From the NCBI RefSeq assembly GCF_018476885.1, contig NZ_JAHCVJ010000002.1:62001-126000 (forward strand): a stretch of DNA of 64,000 bases. Direction: 5' to 3'. The translations under genes and the position numbers were made by a program. This DNA is from Geoanaerobacter pelophilus (GTDB taxonomy: Bacteria > Desulfobacterota > Desulfuromonadia > Geobacterales > DSM-12255). The notes beneath the pieces are model-generated. The model was not told where the DNA came from, did no database searches, and was given only the letters and a program-made list of their open reading frames with translations. How positions within the stretch are numbered: the stretch's first letter is position 1; the number at the start of each line of letters is the position of its first letter. Of this stretch, positions 1-9,169 are shown piece after piece.

Positions 1-5
1 GCCTG

Positions 6-2207
6 GTGTCTTCACTCTCTGACAATACAATTCAGGACATCGAGTCCGGCGTACTGTCAAACTTCGTCCATGAATTCAATGTTGCCCGCCGCCACGTTCT
101 GTCATACCCAGGTAACCACCCGATAATCGCTGCATCCTCAGAAAAGGTGCTCACCCTCCTCCGTGAACTGCTTGGAAACAACCCTGAAATAACCATTGGC
201 ATTGCCAAAGATACCTTGATAGCAGGCGATTCCCTGCTGGATAAAAGCAACCATGCCTACCGTAATCTGGCGAGACTCCTCTTTAGCCACGGCATCGCAA
301 CGATAACCTTCTCTGCGCGCCTGACCGCCGCGGAACTTATCAACTTTTGTAAAATCATATCGGTAAAACGGGAAGCAATCGACGCCAAAGGCGGGATTGC
401 AGCAATCATGAAAATGGCGGCAATAACCGGAATTACGCTTACTGCCATCGACTACAGCGCGTTTCTTGCTACTGAATCAGGGCTTAATAATGAGCAGCCT
501 GAGGTTTTGCCAGATAGAATATTTGAATCAATCTGGCAAGAGTTTGTGGTGAGTCTGCTGCAGGGGACCCTCGTTAAGAAATCTGATCTGAGCAACGTTC
601 ACATCGGCCTTACCCCCGCCGAACTCGCTGAGATGCTTAACAAAAAGCTCAATACAGCAGAAGACAACAAAGAGAAGCATGTCTCCAATGAACAGATCCT
701 TGCTGCCTTTATCCAGCATTTGGAGCAGCATCCCCATGACAGTCACAAGGAAGAACTGCTCAGACGGCTTAACGCTTTGGTCTCCCACCTTTCGCCTGAC
801 TTGCGTAACCAGCTTTTATCCAGCGTTTTCAAGTCGCTGGCTGAAAAAAAGGAGCTGGCCGAAGCTTTTCTCTCGCAGATTCCCGAAGAAGCAATCATTG
901 ATACACTTGATGCAATGATCTTAAAGAAGGAATCCCTACCCCCGATGCTGTTCAGCCTGATTGGCAAGCTTTCTTCCAATCTTGCGGTTAAAGCCAGCCA
1001 GATGGCCTTCGAACTTGGTGGTTCAGAGACTGAGGAGTTAAAAAACAAGCTTCGCGAACTATTCAGGGAAGAAAGTCACGACAAATTCACACCTGAAAGC
1101 TACCAGGCCGGACTGAATTCGGTACTTACTGACAAAAAGGCTCTTCATTTGGGACGAGCAGAACTTGAAACCCTGAAACAATCCCTTAATACCCATAGCA
1201 TTGAAAATCAGGTAAGCCGCATCCTCCTCGACATCATAAACAACGGGTTCGATGAGTTGGGCGGCGAAATAATGCTCAAAAACCTGGTCGATCTCTCAAG
1301 CTACTTTCTCAGCTGCGGGGATTTTGCCGCCTTGATGCAGATGTATGACCGGCTGAGCAGCCAGGCAGACAAAGAAAACGTCGAGCGCTATCACGAGATT
1401 TTGCAATTGTTCAACGAACCGGATTTTGTCCTGGAAGTGATTCAGGGAATCACCTTCTGGGGCAAGACCAAATACCAGGAAATCGGCAATCTGATCATCA
1501 AAATCGGCGCAAGTTTCATTGGTCCGATTCTCGACCGGCTGGCGGAAGAGCAGAACATGTCTCTGAGGCGTTATTACATGGATATTCTCCAGCGAATCGG
1601 TGACAGAGGAAGAGAGGAGATCATTGCCAGACTGCGTGACAACCGTTGGTACTTCGTCAGGAACTTGGTTCTCATCCTGCGTAATTTCGACGCTAACCTG
1701 GTAATCCCGCACATCCGCCGGCTGACAAACCATCCCCATTCCAAGGTTAAACAGGAAGCGATCAAGGCGCTGCTGTTTTTACAGGATTCCGAAGCTGACC
1801 GTCTCCTCCTTCGTGATTTTGCCAGTGGTGATCGGGAAACGGTCATCAATGCCGTGCGACTTGCCGAACAGAGCAAACATGCCGAGGTCATCCGTTGCCT
1901 GACAGACTTTCTAACCCGAGGAGGGCTGTCAGGGCTCGAATGCGAACTCAAGAGTGCCGTGATCCACTCCTTGAGCATGATTGGCTCACCAACTACGATT
2001 CCGGTCATAGAGAGCTTTCTCCGTTCCAGATCACTCTTCAGAAGCAAACAGTTGAACGGCCTGAAAATTGAAGCGGTCCGGTCGCTCAATCGCTACCCCA
2101 AACATCTTGCGGTCCCACTCTTAAATGACATTATTAAGTCAGGCCATCGCACTATCAGAGAGAGCGCCAGAGAAACAATCCAAGGTATCCAGGGGGGCGA
2201 GTCATGA
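6..2207 (+). CDS. HEAT-repeat protein with a signalling-type N-terminal domain (5' end may be cut)
   Basis: The protein is about 733 residues if it starts at the GTG at position 6. Only five bases precede this, so the start and any ribosome binding site cannot be verified and the gene may begin outside the window. Residues 1-125 form an alpha/beta-looking domain with the signatures SYPGNHPII and GIAKDTLIAGD, and the next gene product carries a similar domain. The middle is helical. From about residue 555 to the end there are HEAT-type helical repeats (for example HPHSKVKQEAIKALL). HEAT arrays usually mediate protein-protein contacts, so a scaffold role in c-di-GMP signalling is an inference. 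Its stop overlaps the next start (ATGA), which implies translational coupling. Confidence 0.8.
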   Translation: MSSLSDNTIQDIESGVLSNFVHEFNVARRHVLSYPGNHPIIAASSEKVLTLLRELLGNNPEITIGIAKDTLIAGDSLLDKSNHAYRNLARLLFSHGIATITFSARLTAAELINFCKIISVKREAIDAKGGIAAIMKMAAITGITLTAIDYSAFLATESGLNNEQPEVLPDRIFESIWQEFVVSLLQGTLVKKSDLSNVHIGLTPAELAEMLNKKLNTAEDNKEKHVSNEQILAAFIQHLEQHPHDSHKEELLRRLNALVSHLSPDLRNQLLSSVFKSLAEKKELAEAFLSQIPEEAIIDTLDAMILKKESLPPMLFSLIGKLSSNLAVKASQMAFELGGSETEELKNKLRELFREESHDKFTPESYQAGLNSVLTDKKALHLGRAELETLKQSLNTHSIENQVSRILLDIINNGFDELGGEIMLKNLVDLSSYFLSCGDFAALMQMYDRLSSQADKENVERYHEILQLFNEPDFVLEVIQGITFWGKTKYQEIGNLIIKIGASFIGPILDRLAEEQNMSLRRYYMDILQRIGDRGREEIIARLRDNRWYFVRNLVLILRNFDANLVIPHIRRLTNHPHSKVKQEAIKALLFLQDSEADRLLLRDFASGDRETVINAVRLAEQSKHAEVIRCLTDFLTRGGLSGLECELKSAVIHSLSMIGSPTTIPVIESFLRSRSLFRSKQLNGLKIEAVRSLNRYPKHLAVPLLNDIIKSGHRTIRESARETIQGIQGGES

Positions 2208-3397
2208 TAAACGACCGGCTCACGCACCTTCATACCTTTATCCGGCTGATAAGCACTGCGGTCTCCACCTCTCTCCTTTACTCGCTCGACCATCAGCAGG
2301 TAACCAGACTCTGCTCTACAGCTGTCGAGCAGTTGAAAGCAACCTTAGGGGATGAGCCTGAAGTTGCCTTGATGCTTATTGACGATGACCTTGTTGCCTG
2401 GGACAGACCGCTGTTACCAAGCATGTATGTCAATCGTTTCTCCCAGATTCTCAAAAACAGAGGCATCGGTCACGTGCGGATCTTTCGCGACATCGCAATG
2501 GAGGAAGTAGTTCTCCTCGTGAAGACACTGGCCAGACAGGGATCAGATAACGATGACATCTGTTCCACTGACAATCTCCGGTTTGGTCAAGTAGAGATAA
2601 AACAGCTGGATGATGAGAAGGAAGATCATGCACACCAGAGGAAACTGACGCTTGCCGACATCCCGATGGAAGAACTCGGCAAGTTCATGGAAATCTACGA
2701 TGAAGTCCGCTCGGGCAATAAGTTCAGCGTATCAGGGATTTCCGATATCGTTAAATGCTTTATTGACTCGTTCAGGCAGGTAGGATCCCCCCTGCTTGCT
2801 TTGGCGCCACTGCGTGCCATGGACGAGTATACCTACACCCATTCGACCAACGTCTGTGTCCTTAACCTGGCACAAGCGATGTCTCTCGGCATAGATGGAC
2901 CGATGCTGAATGAAGTCGGCATTGCTGCAATGCTCCACGACATCGGAAAGCTTTATGTCCCTGAAGAGGTTCTTTCCAAGCCGGGCAAGCTCGATGATGC
3001 CGAATGGGACCTGATAAAGCAACATCCGACCAAAGGCGCTCAGAGGCTGCTGGACACACCAGGCGTACCCAGACTTGCGGTGGTTACCGCATATGAGCAC
3101 CATCTTAAATATAACCTGACAGGGTATCCGAGGGTCGCTGAAAACTGGCAGCAGAATCTCTGCAGCCATATGACCACCATCTCTGATGTATTCGACGCGT
3201 TAAGGACCAAGCGGGCCTACCGTGACGCCATGAGTTTTGCAAAGATATCAGGCATCATGCTCGAATTGGCCGGAACAGACCTGCACCCGGTACTTACCAA
3301 GAACTTTCTCCGGATAATAGGCAATCTCCCTGAACAGCCGCCAGTAGCGGGCCAGGAGCAGGAACACCCTGTTCTTGCGGAAAAGGGCACGCCATGA
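2204..3397 (+). CDS. HD-GYP domain cyclic di-GMP phosphodiesterase
   Basis: This 397-residue protein has an N-terminal domain (1-125) resembling that of the upstream HEAT protein and a C-terminal HD-GYP domain (about 195-380). The metal-binding HDIGK motif is near residue 245, and HHLKYNLTGYP near 299-309 keeps the HH and GYP elements of the family. HD-GYP proteins hydrolyse c-di-GMP to pGpG or GMP, and the conserved motifs suggest activity. There is no signal peptide or membrane segment, so it should be cytoplasmic. ATGA overlaps at both ends place it in a tight three-gene operon with the HEAT protein and a diguanylate cyclase, so synthesis and breakdown of the same messenger are co-expressed. 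Confidence 0.9.
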   Translation: MINDRLTHLHTFIRLISTAVSTSLLYSLDHQQVTRLCSTAVEQLKATLGDEPEVALMLIDDDLVAWDRPLLPSMYVNRFSQILKNRGIGHVRIFRDIAMEEVVLLVKTLARQGSDNDDICSTDNLRFGQVEIKQLDDEKEDHAHQRKLTLADIPMEELGKFMEIYDEVRSGNKFSVSGISDIVKCFIDSFRQVGSPLLALAPLRAMDEYTYTHSTNVCVLNLAQAMSLGIDGPMLNEVGIAAMLHDIGKLYVPEEVLSKPGKLDDAEWDLIKQHPTKGAQRLLDTPGVPRLAVVTAYEHHLKYNLTGYPRVAENWQQNLCSHMTTISDVFDALRTKRAYRDAMSFAKISGIMLELAGTDLHPVLTKNFLRIIGNLPEQPPVAGQEQEHPVLAEKGTP

Positions 3398-4662
3398 TCA
3401 AGCGGGTATTGCCAAAGCCTTTTCAATATTTCGGCAATGTGCGATTTTTTCTTTTCAGCCTCTGCCTGATCATCTCGCTGTTTGTCGCCGGCATCTTTTT
3501 TGTTCTCTACAACCGCACCAATGACCTGCTTACCCAGAGAATCCATGAACAGGCGGTGAGCTACGAAAACCTGATCCGCCACACCAAGAACTGGAATTAT
3601 AAATACGGCGGGGTCTATGTCGAAAAACGGCCGGGCGTAGAATCTAACGCGTACCTGCTGCGACTCGGCATGAATCCGGATTTAAAAACCGAAACTGGCG
3701 AAGTTTTAACTATCCGCAACCATGCAATCATGGTTGATGAAATAGCGCAGCAGACCAAACGTCATGAAGGCGTTAATTTCCGAGCGGTCAGCCTCAAACC
3801 GTTATCTGACAAGAACACCCCGGATGAAGTAGAGAAGGTCGCCCTGAAGGCATTCGAAAATGGCGCAAAGGAGTTTTCCCGCATCGAGTTGGCAGGAGCC
3901 CATGGATCATTCTACCGCTACATGATGCCGTTGTTTGTGGAGCCGGATTGCCTCACTTGTCATAAATCCCAAGGCTACAAGACCGGTGACATTATCGGCA
4001 CCATGAGTATTTCCATTCCGATATCCCAAATGGTCAGTGAAATAAGCGCAAACCGCCTGCTCATTTCGATTGCAGCCATCCTCACTATCGGCATTCTTAT
4101 TGGAATTACCTATTTCCTCACTTGGCGCTTGGTCATTCAACTCGACGCAGCGCAAAAGTCCCTCAAGAAACTTGCCTCTACCGACGAGCTGACAGGGATC
4201 AAAAACAGGCGCCAGATCATGAAGCGCCTTGAAGAAGAGTTTGAGCGGGCAAGCCGCTTACATGAACCACTTTGCCTGATAATCATTGATATCGATCACT
4301 TTAAAAAGATCAACGATAACTACGGTCACCCTTGTGGCGATCAGGTATTAAGGCAGGTGGCAGGCAGGATGAATGACAACCTCCGGCGCTATGACAGCAT
4401 CGGCAGAATTGGCGGTGAAGAGTTCCTGCTCGTGTCTCCTGGTAGCACCATTGACGAGGCGGGTATTTTGGCTGAAAGATTGCGGGAGACCATCTGCGGA
4501 GAACAATTCGGAGAAGAGCCCTGCAGATTTTCAATCTCAATCAGTGCCGGGGTTACAACACTGCTTGAGACGGACAGCAAAGTCGATACCCTGATCAAAA
4601 GGGCTGACGAGGCCCTTTACCGGGCGAAACATTCAGGCAGGAACAGGGTAGAAGTCGCCTGA
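3394..4662 (+). CDS. Membrane diguanylate cyclase with periplasmic heme-binding DUF3365-type sensor
   Basis: This 422-residue protein has a membrane segment at about 16-38, a periplasmic Tll0287-like (DUF3365) domain with a c-type heme motif CLTCH near residue 186, a second membrane segment at about 222-245, and a C-terminal GGDEF domain. The catalytic motif is GGEEF near residue 340. An RxxD inhibitory site (RRYD) lies five residues before it, so product inhibition is expected. The enzyme should make c-di-GMP from two GTP. The covalent heme suggests redox or gas sensing, which is inference from the motif. It is the last gene of the operon and converges on a radical SAM gene 13 bp away. Confidence 0.9.
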   Translation: MIKRVLPKPFQYFGNVRFFLFSLCLIISLFVAGIFFVLYNRTNDLLTQRIHEQAVSYENLIRHTKNWNYKYGGVYVEKRPGVESNAYLLRLGMNPDLKTETGEVLTIRNHAIMVDEIAQQTKRHEGVNFRAVSLKPLSDKNTPDEVEKVALKAFENGAKEFSRIELAGAHGSFYRYMMPLFVEPDCLTCHKSQGYKTGDIIGTMSISIPISQMVSEISANRLLISIAAILTIGILIGITYFLTWRLVIQLDAAQKSLKKLASTDELTGIKNRRQIMKRLEEEFERASRLHEPLCLIIIDIDHFKKINDNYGHPCGDQVLRQVAGRMNDNLRRYDSIGRIGGEEFLLVSPGSTIDEAGILAERLRETICGEQFGEEPCRFSISISAGVTTLLETDSKVDTLIKRADEALYRAKHSGRNRVEVA

Positions 4663-4674
4663 ACCTGTAGTCAA

Positions 4675-6342
4675 CTATTCAAACGCCTTACGGTATTCCA
4701 TCGCCAGCTTTTTCCGGTTCTTGCAGCAGATCACATCCCATGGCAGCACTTCGTCAAGGCCAGCTTGACGGGTGACCAGTTGCTCCATATCCAGCCCTGC
4801 CTCTTTCAGCGCCTTGCGCCAGTTGCCGGTTTCAGCATAACGCACAATAGCAACGGAGAGCCTCCTATCGCCACGAGAGACCAAGGCCTGCGTCAACGAG
4901 TCCTTGATCCCTTCCATCTGCATCCGCACATTCGGCACCTTGGCAAATGCCTTCCTGAGGAAAGATGCCTTCGCTTCCAGCTCCCGCACCGGCGCCATGG
5001 CGCACCACTGAAATGGGGTGAATGGCTTTGGCACAAAGGGATTGATTGAAAGCGTTATCTGCCCCAGCCTCTTGTTCCCTTTAGCCGTCTCTGTAACCAG
5101 TTGCCTGATTCTTTCGACCAGAGATACCATCTCTTCCAGGTCTGCCATGGTTTCTGTCGGCAAACCGACGATGAAGTAGAGCTTCAGATTCAGGATATCG
5201 TGACTGATCAGCAACCGGCAGGCCTCAAGGATCTGATCACTGTTAATCCCTTTGCGAACCAGGTCGCGCATCCGTTGCGAGGCTCCTTCCGGCGCAAGAC
5301 TTACTGTCTTGTGGCCACTCTCAACCAGCACCTTAATCAAATTGTCCTCAAGGGAATCGATCCGTAGCGAGGCAACCGAAACGTTGCCGCCTGCATCTCT
5401 GATGTCTCGGCAAAGTTCGCCGACCCCGGTAAAATCACCGACAGCCGCACCGACAAGACCGACCTTGCGGTGTTGTTCAAGAGCGATCAGCGCCTGGGCT
5501 CTGACTGATTCAAGGGAACGTTGCCGATATGGTTCATAGATAAAGCCTGCGGCACAGAATCGGCAGCCGCGGGGGCACCCCCTGGATACCTCAAGCAGAT
5601 ACATCCCGGAGAACTCGGTGTCAGGAGAAAACAGGCGTGAACCGACCTGCGCGTTGTCCAGATTGGCGCTCCAGACCCGCTGCACGCACTCTGGTGCCCC
5701 TGTGGACGAAGAAATACTGGCAACGGCAGGGCCGTTGTATTCGACTCGGTAGAATGCCGGCACATAGATTCCAGGCACAGTTGCGGCCTGGTGCAGCAGT
5801 TGTTGCCGCTCGGCATTGGCAGTGGCCTTCAAAAGCTCCAAGAGCGCCGGCACCAGCGGCTCCCCTTCGCCGATGCACGCAAGGTCCAGCAAGTCGGCAA
5901 CCGGTTCAGGGTTAAGAAAAATCGCGGCGCCGCCGGCAATCACCAACGGCTCGCTGCTGCTTCTGTCCGAGGAACAGGCAGGTATGCGGGCCAGAGCAAG
6001 AATGACCGGGATATTGAGATAATCCGTTTCGAATGAAACAGAAAACGCCAGGACATCGAATTCGTTAAGGGGCTTCTGGGATTCGAGAGAAAGAAGCGGT
6101 TTGCGACTGGCGTTAAGCTCTGCCAGCTCATCTTTCTCCGGCAGGAAAGCCCGTTCGCACACCACGTCACTGTTTTCATTGAACAGGGCATACACCGCCT
6201 GAAATCCCAGGTTGCTCATCCCAGTCCGGTAATGATTCGGGTAGATCAGGCAAACCGTGAGTTTACCCCCCCACCCCTTGACCACTGCCCCCTGCTCTGC
6301 TGCCAGGATGCGTCGGTATTTCTCGATTGTTTTCCAAGACAT
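4675..6342 (-). CDS. B12-binding-type radical SAM protein (TIGR03960-like)
   Basis: The 555-residue protein has an N-terminal cobalamin-binding-like Rossmann region (about 25-200) and a radical SAM core with the Cx3Cx2C cluster motif CPRGCRFC near residues 257-264. The GEGE element near 165 (LACIGEGEPLVP) and the late INPFVPKPFTPFQW segment match the uncharacterised family often annotated TIGR03960, and full-length members are similar in size. The substrate is unknown. In some bacteria relatives are followed by, or fused to, a TIGR03936 domain, but no such gene is adjacent here. It lies downstream of ftsZ but beyond a terminator, so it is probably transcribed separately. Confidence 0.8.
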   Translation of the reverse strand: MSWKTIEKYRRILAAEQGAVVKGWGGKLTVCLIYPNHYRTGMSNLGFQAVYALFNENSDVVCERAFLPEKDELAELNASRKPLLSLESQKPLNEFDVLAFSVSFETDYLNIPVILALARIPACSSDRSSSEPLVIAGGAAIFLNPEPVADLLDLACIGEGEPLVPALLELLKATANAERQQLLHQAATVPGIYVPAFYRVEYNGPAVASISSSTGAPECVQRVWSANLDNAQVGSRLFSPDTEFSGMYLLEVSRGCPRGCRFCAAGFIYEPYRQRSLESVRAQALIALEQHRKVGLVGAAVGDFTGVGELCRDIRDAGGNVSVASLRIDSLEDNLIKVLVESGHKTVSLAPEGASQRMRDLVRKGINSDQILEACRLLISHDILNLKLYFIVGLPTETMADLEEMVSLVERIRQLVTETAKGNKRLGQITLSINPFVPKPFTPFQWCAMAPVRELEAKASFLRKAFAKVPNVRMQMEGIKDSLTQALVSRGDRRLSVAIVRYAETGNWRKALKEAGLDMEQLVTRQAGLDEVLPWDVICCKNRKKLAMEYRKAFE

Positions 6343-6377
6343 AGCTTAAAATACCATTCTATGCGGCCGTAGGCAAA

Positions 6378-6418
6378 GAAAAACCCGGTATCTCCTTTGG
6401 GGGAAGGGGAATACCGGG
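6378..6418 (-). terminator. Rho-independent terminator after ftsZ
   Basis: On the minus strand an 8-bp stem CCCGGTAT / ATACCGGG encloses a roughly 19-nt loop and is followed by TTTTTC. It lies about 95 bp past the ftsZ stop and would end the dcw transcript before the radical SAM gene. Confidence 0.75.
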
Positions 6419-6510
6419 CATATCACTTTCCGGAGATGTGGTGGCAGCCCCGGAAAACGCACAGAAACCAGCAATTAATTGAGGGTAACGTCAGGTGTTC
6501 GTTCTACCTG

Positions 6511-7665
6511 TCAGTCCACCGACTTCCTAAGGAATGTCGGGATGTCGTACTGCTCGTCAAAGTCATCAGCCAGGAAGCTGCTTTGGCGAGGGGTAACCTC
6601 TCTCTCGCGCAGCCTCTCAAAAGCCGGGCGCTCCCGGTCATCCCGCCGTGAAACCAGCGGGGAAACCTTTCTAACCTCCTGACGGCTCTTTTCCACATCA
6701 AACCTGTCGCCGAAACCGGTAGCGATCGCCGTGATCTTGATGGAATCGCCCAGAGTCTCGTCAATGAGCAAACCAATGATGATATTGGCGTCATCGTGAA
6801 CCTTTTCGTGGATCACCCGGCTGGCAGCATCAAACTCTTCCATGGTCATTGAAGCAGACCCGGAAATATTTACCAGCACCCCTTTTGCTCCGGAGATATC
6901 GATATCTTCGAGCAACGGGCTGGAAATCGCCCTAGTGGCGGCCTCAACAGCGCGATTCTCGCCGGTGGCTATGCCGATACCCATCATGGCCATGCCGCGC
7001 TCGCTCATGATGGCGCGCACATCAGCAAAGTCGACGTTGATCATGCCGTGGGTAGTGATCAGATCTGAAATACCCTGGACCGCCTGACGCAGTACGTCGT
7101 CGGAAGGCTTGAAAGCATCGAGGATTGACATCGACTTGCCTGCCAGGCCCAGCAAGCGGTCATTGGGGATCACGATCAGTGAGTCCACATGCTGCTTGAG
7201 TTCCTTGATCCCTTCTTCGGCCTTGGCAAGGCGCTGCTTACCTTCGCGAGAGAACGGCTTGGTCACGACGCCGACCGTAAGGGCGCCGACCTGGCGGGCA
7301 GTCTCAGCAATGATCGGAGCAGCCCCGGTGCCGGTGCCGCCACCCATACCAGCAGCAATAAAGATCATATCAGCGCCCTGGAGAGTTTCGGCCAACCGCT
7401 CCTTCTCTTCCAATGCGGCATCCCGGCCAACTGCCGGATTTGCTCCAGCGCCAAGACCTTTGGTCAACTGTCCACCCAGTTGAATCTTGGTCGGAGCCAG
7501 GCTGGTCCGAAGTGCCTGGGCATCGGTATTGGCAACGATGAAGTCAACCCCGTGCATCTTTTGCGTGATCATCGTATTGACAGCGTTCCCCCCGCCGCCA
7601 CCGATTCCGATCACCTTGATCTTTGCGTTCTGGTCAATGGTTTCATCGAACACGAACATAGACAT
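6511..7665 (-). CDS. ftsZ: Cell division protein FtsZ
   Basis: This is the tubulin-like GTPase that polymerises into the Z ring. The 384-residue product has the GTP-binding region [11 protein letters not shown] near residue 20, the tubulin signature GGGTGTG near 107, and the conserved C-terminal peptide DIPTFLR that binds FtsA and other partners, preceded by a charged variable linker. Length is typical. It is the last gene of the dcw cluster, 56 bp after ftsA, and a terminator follows. Confidence 0.98.
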   Translation of the reverse strand: MSMFVFDETIDQNAKIKVIGIGGGGGNAVNTMITQKMHGVDFIVANTDAQALRTSLAPTKIQLGGQLTKGLGAGANPAVGRDAALEEKERLAETLQGADMIFIAAGMGGGTGTGAAPIIAETARQVGALTVGVVTKPFSREGKQRLAKAEEGIKELKQHVDSLIVIPNDRLLGLAGKSMSILDAFKPSDDVLRQAVQGISDLITTHGMINVDFADVRAIMSERGMAMMGIGIATGENRAVEAATRAISSPLLEDIDISGAKGVLVNISGSASMTMEEFDAASRVIHEKVHDDANIIIGLLIDETLGDSIKITAIATGFGDRFDVEKSRQEVRKVSPLVSRRDDRERPAFERLREREVTPRQSSFLADDFDEQYDIPTFLRKSVD

Positions 7666-7721
7666 CCCCCTTTTGGTCTATTTGATAATTTGCCACCACA
7701 AATTAAATTGCAACGTCACCC

Positions 7722-8957
7722 TTAGAAAAACTCGCCGAACCACTCCTTCATCCTGCGACTCACCCTCCGGAACAGGTTGTCGTCAGTCTGCGAGGTCGGA
7801 AACTCCCGAATCCCCTGGTTCTTGCTTCCGTAAACCACCAAGCCGACACCAGTCGCGTACGCCGGGGTGTTGACCACATCAACGAGACCGCCGATATTCT
7901 GCGGCAGGCCTCGGCGCACCGGAAGGTTGAATACCTGCTCGGCCAGTTCCGGCATCCCTTCAAGGATCGTGCTGCCACCAGTGATCACTACACCTGAGGC
8001 AATCAAATCTTCGTATCCTGACTTGACGATCTCGCGATTGACAAGGGTGAAGATCTCCTCAACCCTGGGCTCCAGGATCTCTGCCAAGAGCTGCCGGGAA
8101 AGCACCCGCGGTTTCCTGCCTCCAACGCTGGGCACCTCTATGGTCTCTTCTTTGCCAACCAGCGAAGCCATGCAGCAGCCGTATTTCTGCTTGATTCTTT
8201 CAGCCTCAGCCATCGGCGTCCTCAAACCGACGGCGATGTCGTTGGTCATGTTGTTGCCGCCGAGAGAGAGCACTGAGGTATGTTTGATAGCGCCATCCAC
8301 AAAGATCGCGATATCGGTTGTCCCCCCGCCGACATCGACCAGGGCCACGCCAAGCTCTTTTTCATCAGAAGAGAGAACCGATTCCGATGAAGCAAGCTGC
8401 TCAAGTACGATATCCGCCACATCCAACCCGGCCCGGTTGCACGCTTTGATAATATTCTGGGCGCTGGCCACGGCGCCGGTTACGATGTGAACCTTGGCTT
8501 CAAGACGGACGCCGCTCATCCCCAGAGGCTCGCGGATACCGTCCTGGTCATCGATTATGAATTCCTGCGGGAGGATATGGATGACCTCTCTGTCCATCGG
8601 GATTGCCACTGCCTTGGCAGCGTCGATGACCCGCTTGACATCTTCTGAAGAGACCTCGCGGTTCTTGATGGCAATGATCCCCTGGGAATTGAACCCCCGG
8701 ATATGGCCACCGGCAATCCCGGCATAGACCGACTTGATCTCGCATCCGGCCATCAGTTCTGCCTCTTCCACGGCCTTGCGGATAGCGGCAACAGTACTTT
8801 CGATGTTGATCACTACCCCTTTGCGCAAGCCGCGCGACGGGCTGGTGCCGATGCCAACTATCTCTATACCATCCTCAGTCGCATTGCCGACAATGGCGCA
8901 AATCTTGGTGGTCCCGATGTCGAGTCCAACCAGCAAATTGTCCCGTTTACCGGACAT
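7722..8957 (-). CDS. ftsA: Cell division protein FtsA
   Basis: This actin-fold ATPase tethers FtsZ to the membrane. The 411-residue product opens with the phosphate-1 loop GLDIGTTK, contains the SHS2 (1C) insertion after about residue 85, and has the second phosphate loop DVGGGTTD near 210. The C-terminus RRMKEWFGEFF is an amphipathic membrane-targeting helix. The start is supported by GGGGGGAG a few bases upstream. Its start codon lies inside the end of a small upstream ORF whose product resembles the FtsA N-terminus. Confidence 0.98.
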   Translation of the reverse strand: MSGKRDNLLVGLDIGTTKICAIVGNATEDGIEIVGIGTSPSRGLRKGVVINIESTVAAIRKAVEEAELMAGCEIKSVYAGIAGGHIRGFNSQGIIAIKNREVSSEDVKRVIDAAKAVAIPMDREVIHILPQEFIIDDQDGIREPLGMSGVRLEAKVHIVTGAVASAQNIIKACNRAGLDVADIVLEQLASSESVLSSDEKELGVALVDVGGGTTDIAIFVDGAIKHTSVLSLGGNNMTNDIAVGLRTPMAEAERIKQKYGCCMASLVGKEETIEVPSVGGRKPRVLSRQLLAEILEPRVEEIFTLVNREIVKSGYEDLIASGVVITGGSTILEGMPELAEQVFNLPVRRGLPQNIGGLVDVVNTPAYATGVGLVVYGSKNQGIREFPTSQTDDNLFRRVSRRMKEWFGEFF

Positions 8958-9156
8958 AGCTCTCCCCCCTAGGTTTCTGCTTTTTTACTATAGTTCGGTC
9001 ACAAAAGTCGAGGTCAATATTGTCCGGATTGAAACTGTCTGTTTTCAGACCCCGGTAGACGATGGCTACCCCGCCATCAGTGAAGCTGCCGACCAGTGCA
9101 CATATCTGCTTGTTCCCTAAAGCATAATCTGTGTTCAACCTTCGGTCTCTGGCCAT
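8947..9156 (-). CDS. Small FtsA-N-terminus-like ORF between ftsQ and ftsA
   Basis: This unbroken 69-codon ORF fills the ftsQ-ftsA gap. It starts 14 bp after the ftsQ stop with GGGGGTG just upstream of its ATG, and it ends 11 bp into ftsA. The stretch QICALVGSFTDGGVAIV aligns with KICAIVGNATEDGIEIV of the adjacent FtsA, with about 11 of 26 residues identical over the aligned block. A further weak match (RGLK..NID against RGLR..NIE) requires a short gap. The DIGTTK nucleotide loop is replaced by ALGNKQ, so ATP binding is unlikely. It could be a stand-alone relic of a tandem ftsA 5' duplication or a small real regulator. I know of no named family for it. Overlaps on both sides suggest translation with its neighbours. 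Confidence 0.5.
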   Translation of the reverse strand: MARDRRLNTDYALGNKQICALVGSFTDGGVAIVYRGLKTDSFNPDNIDLDFCDRTIVKKQKPRGESYVR

Positions 9157-9169
9157 CGCACACCCCCAT

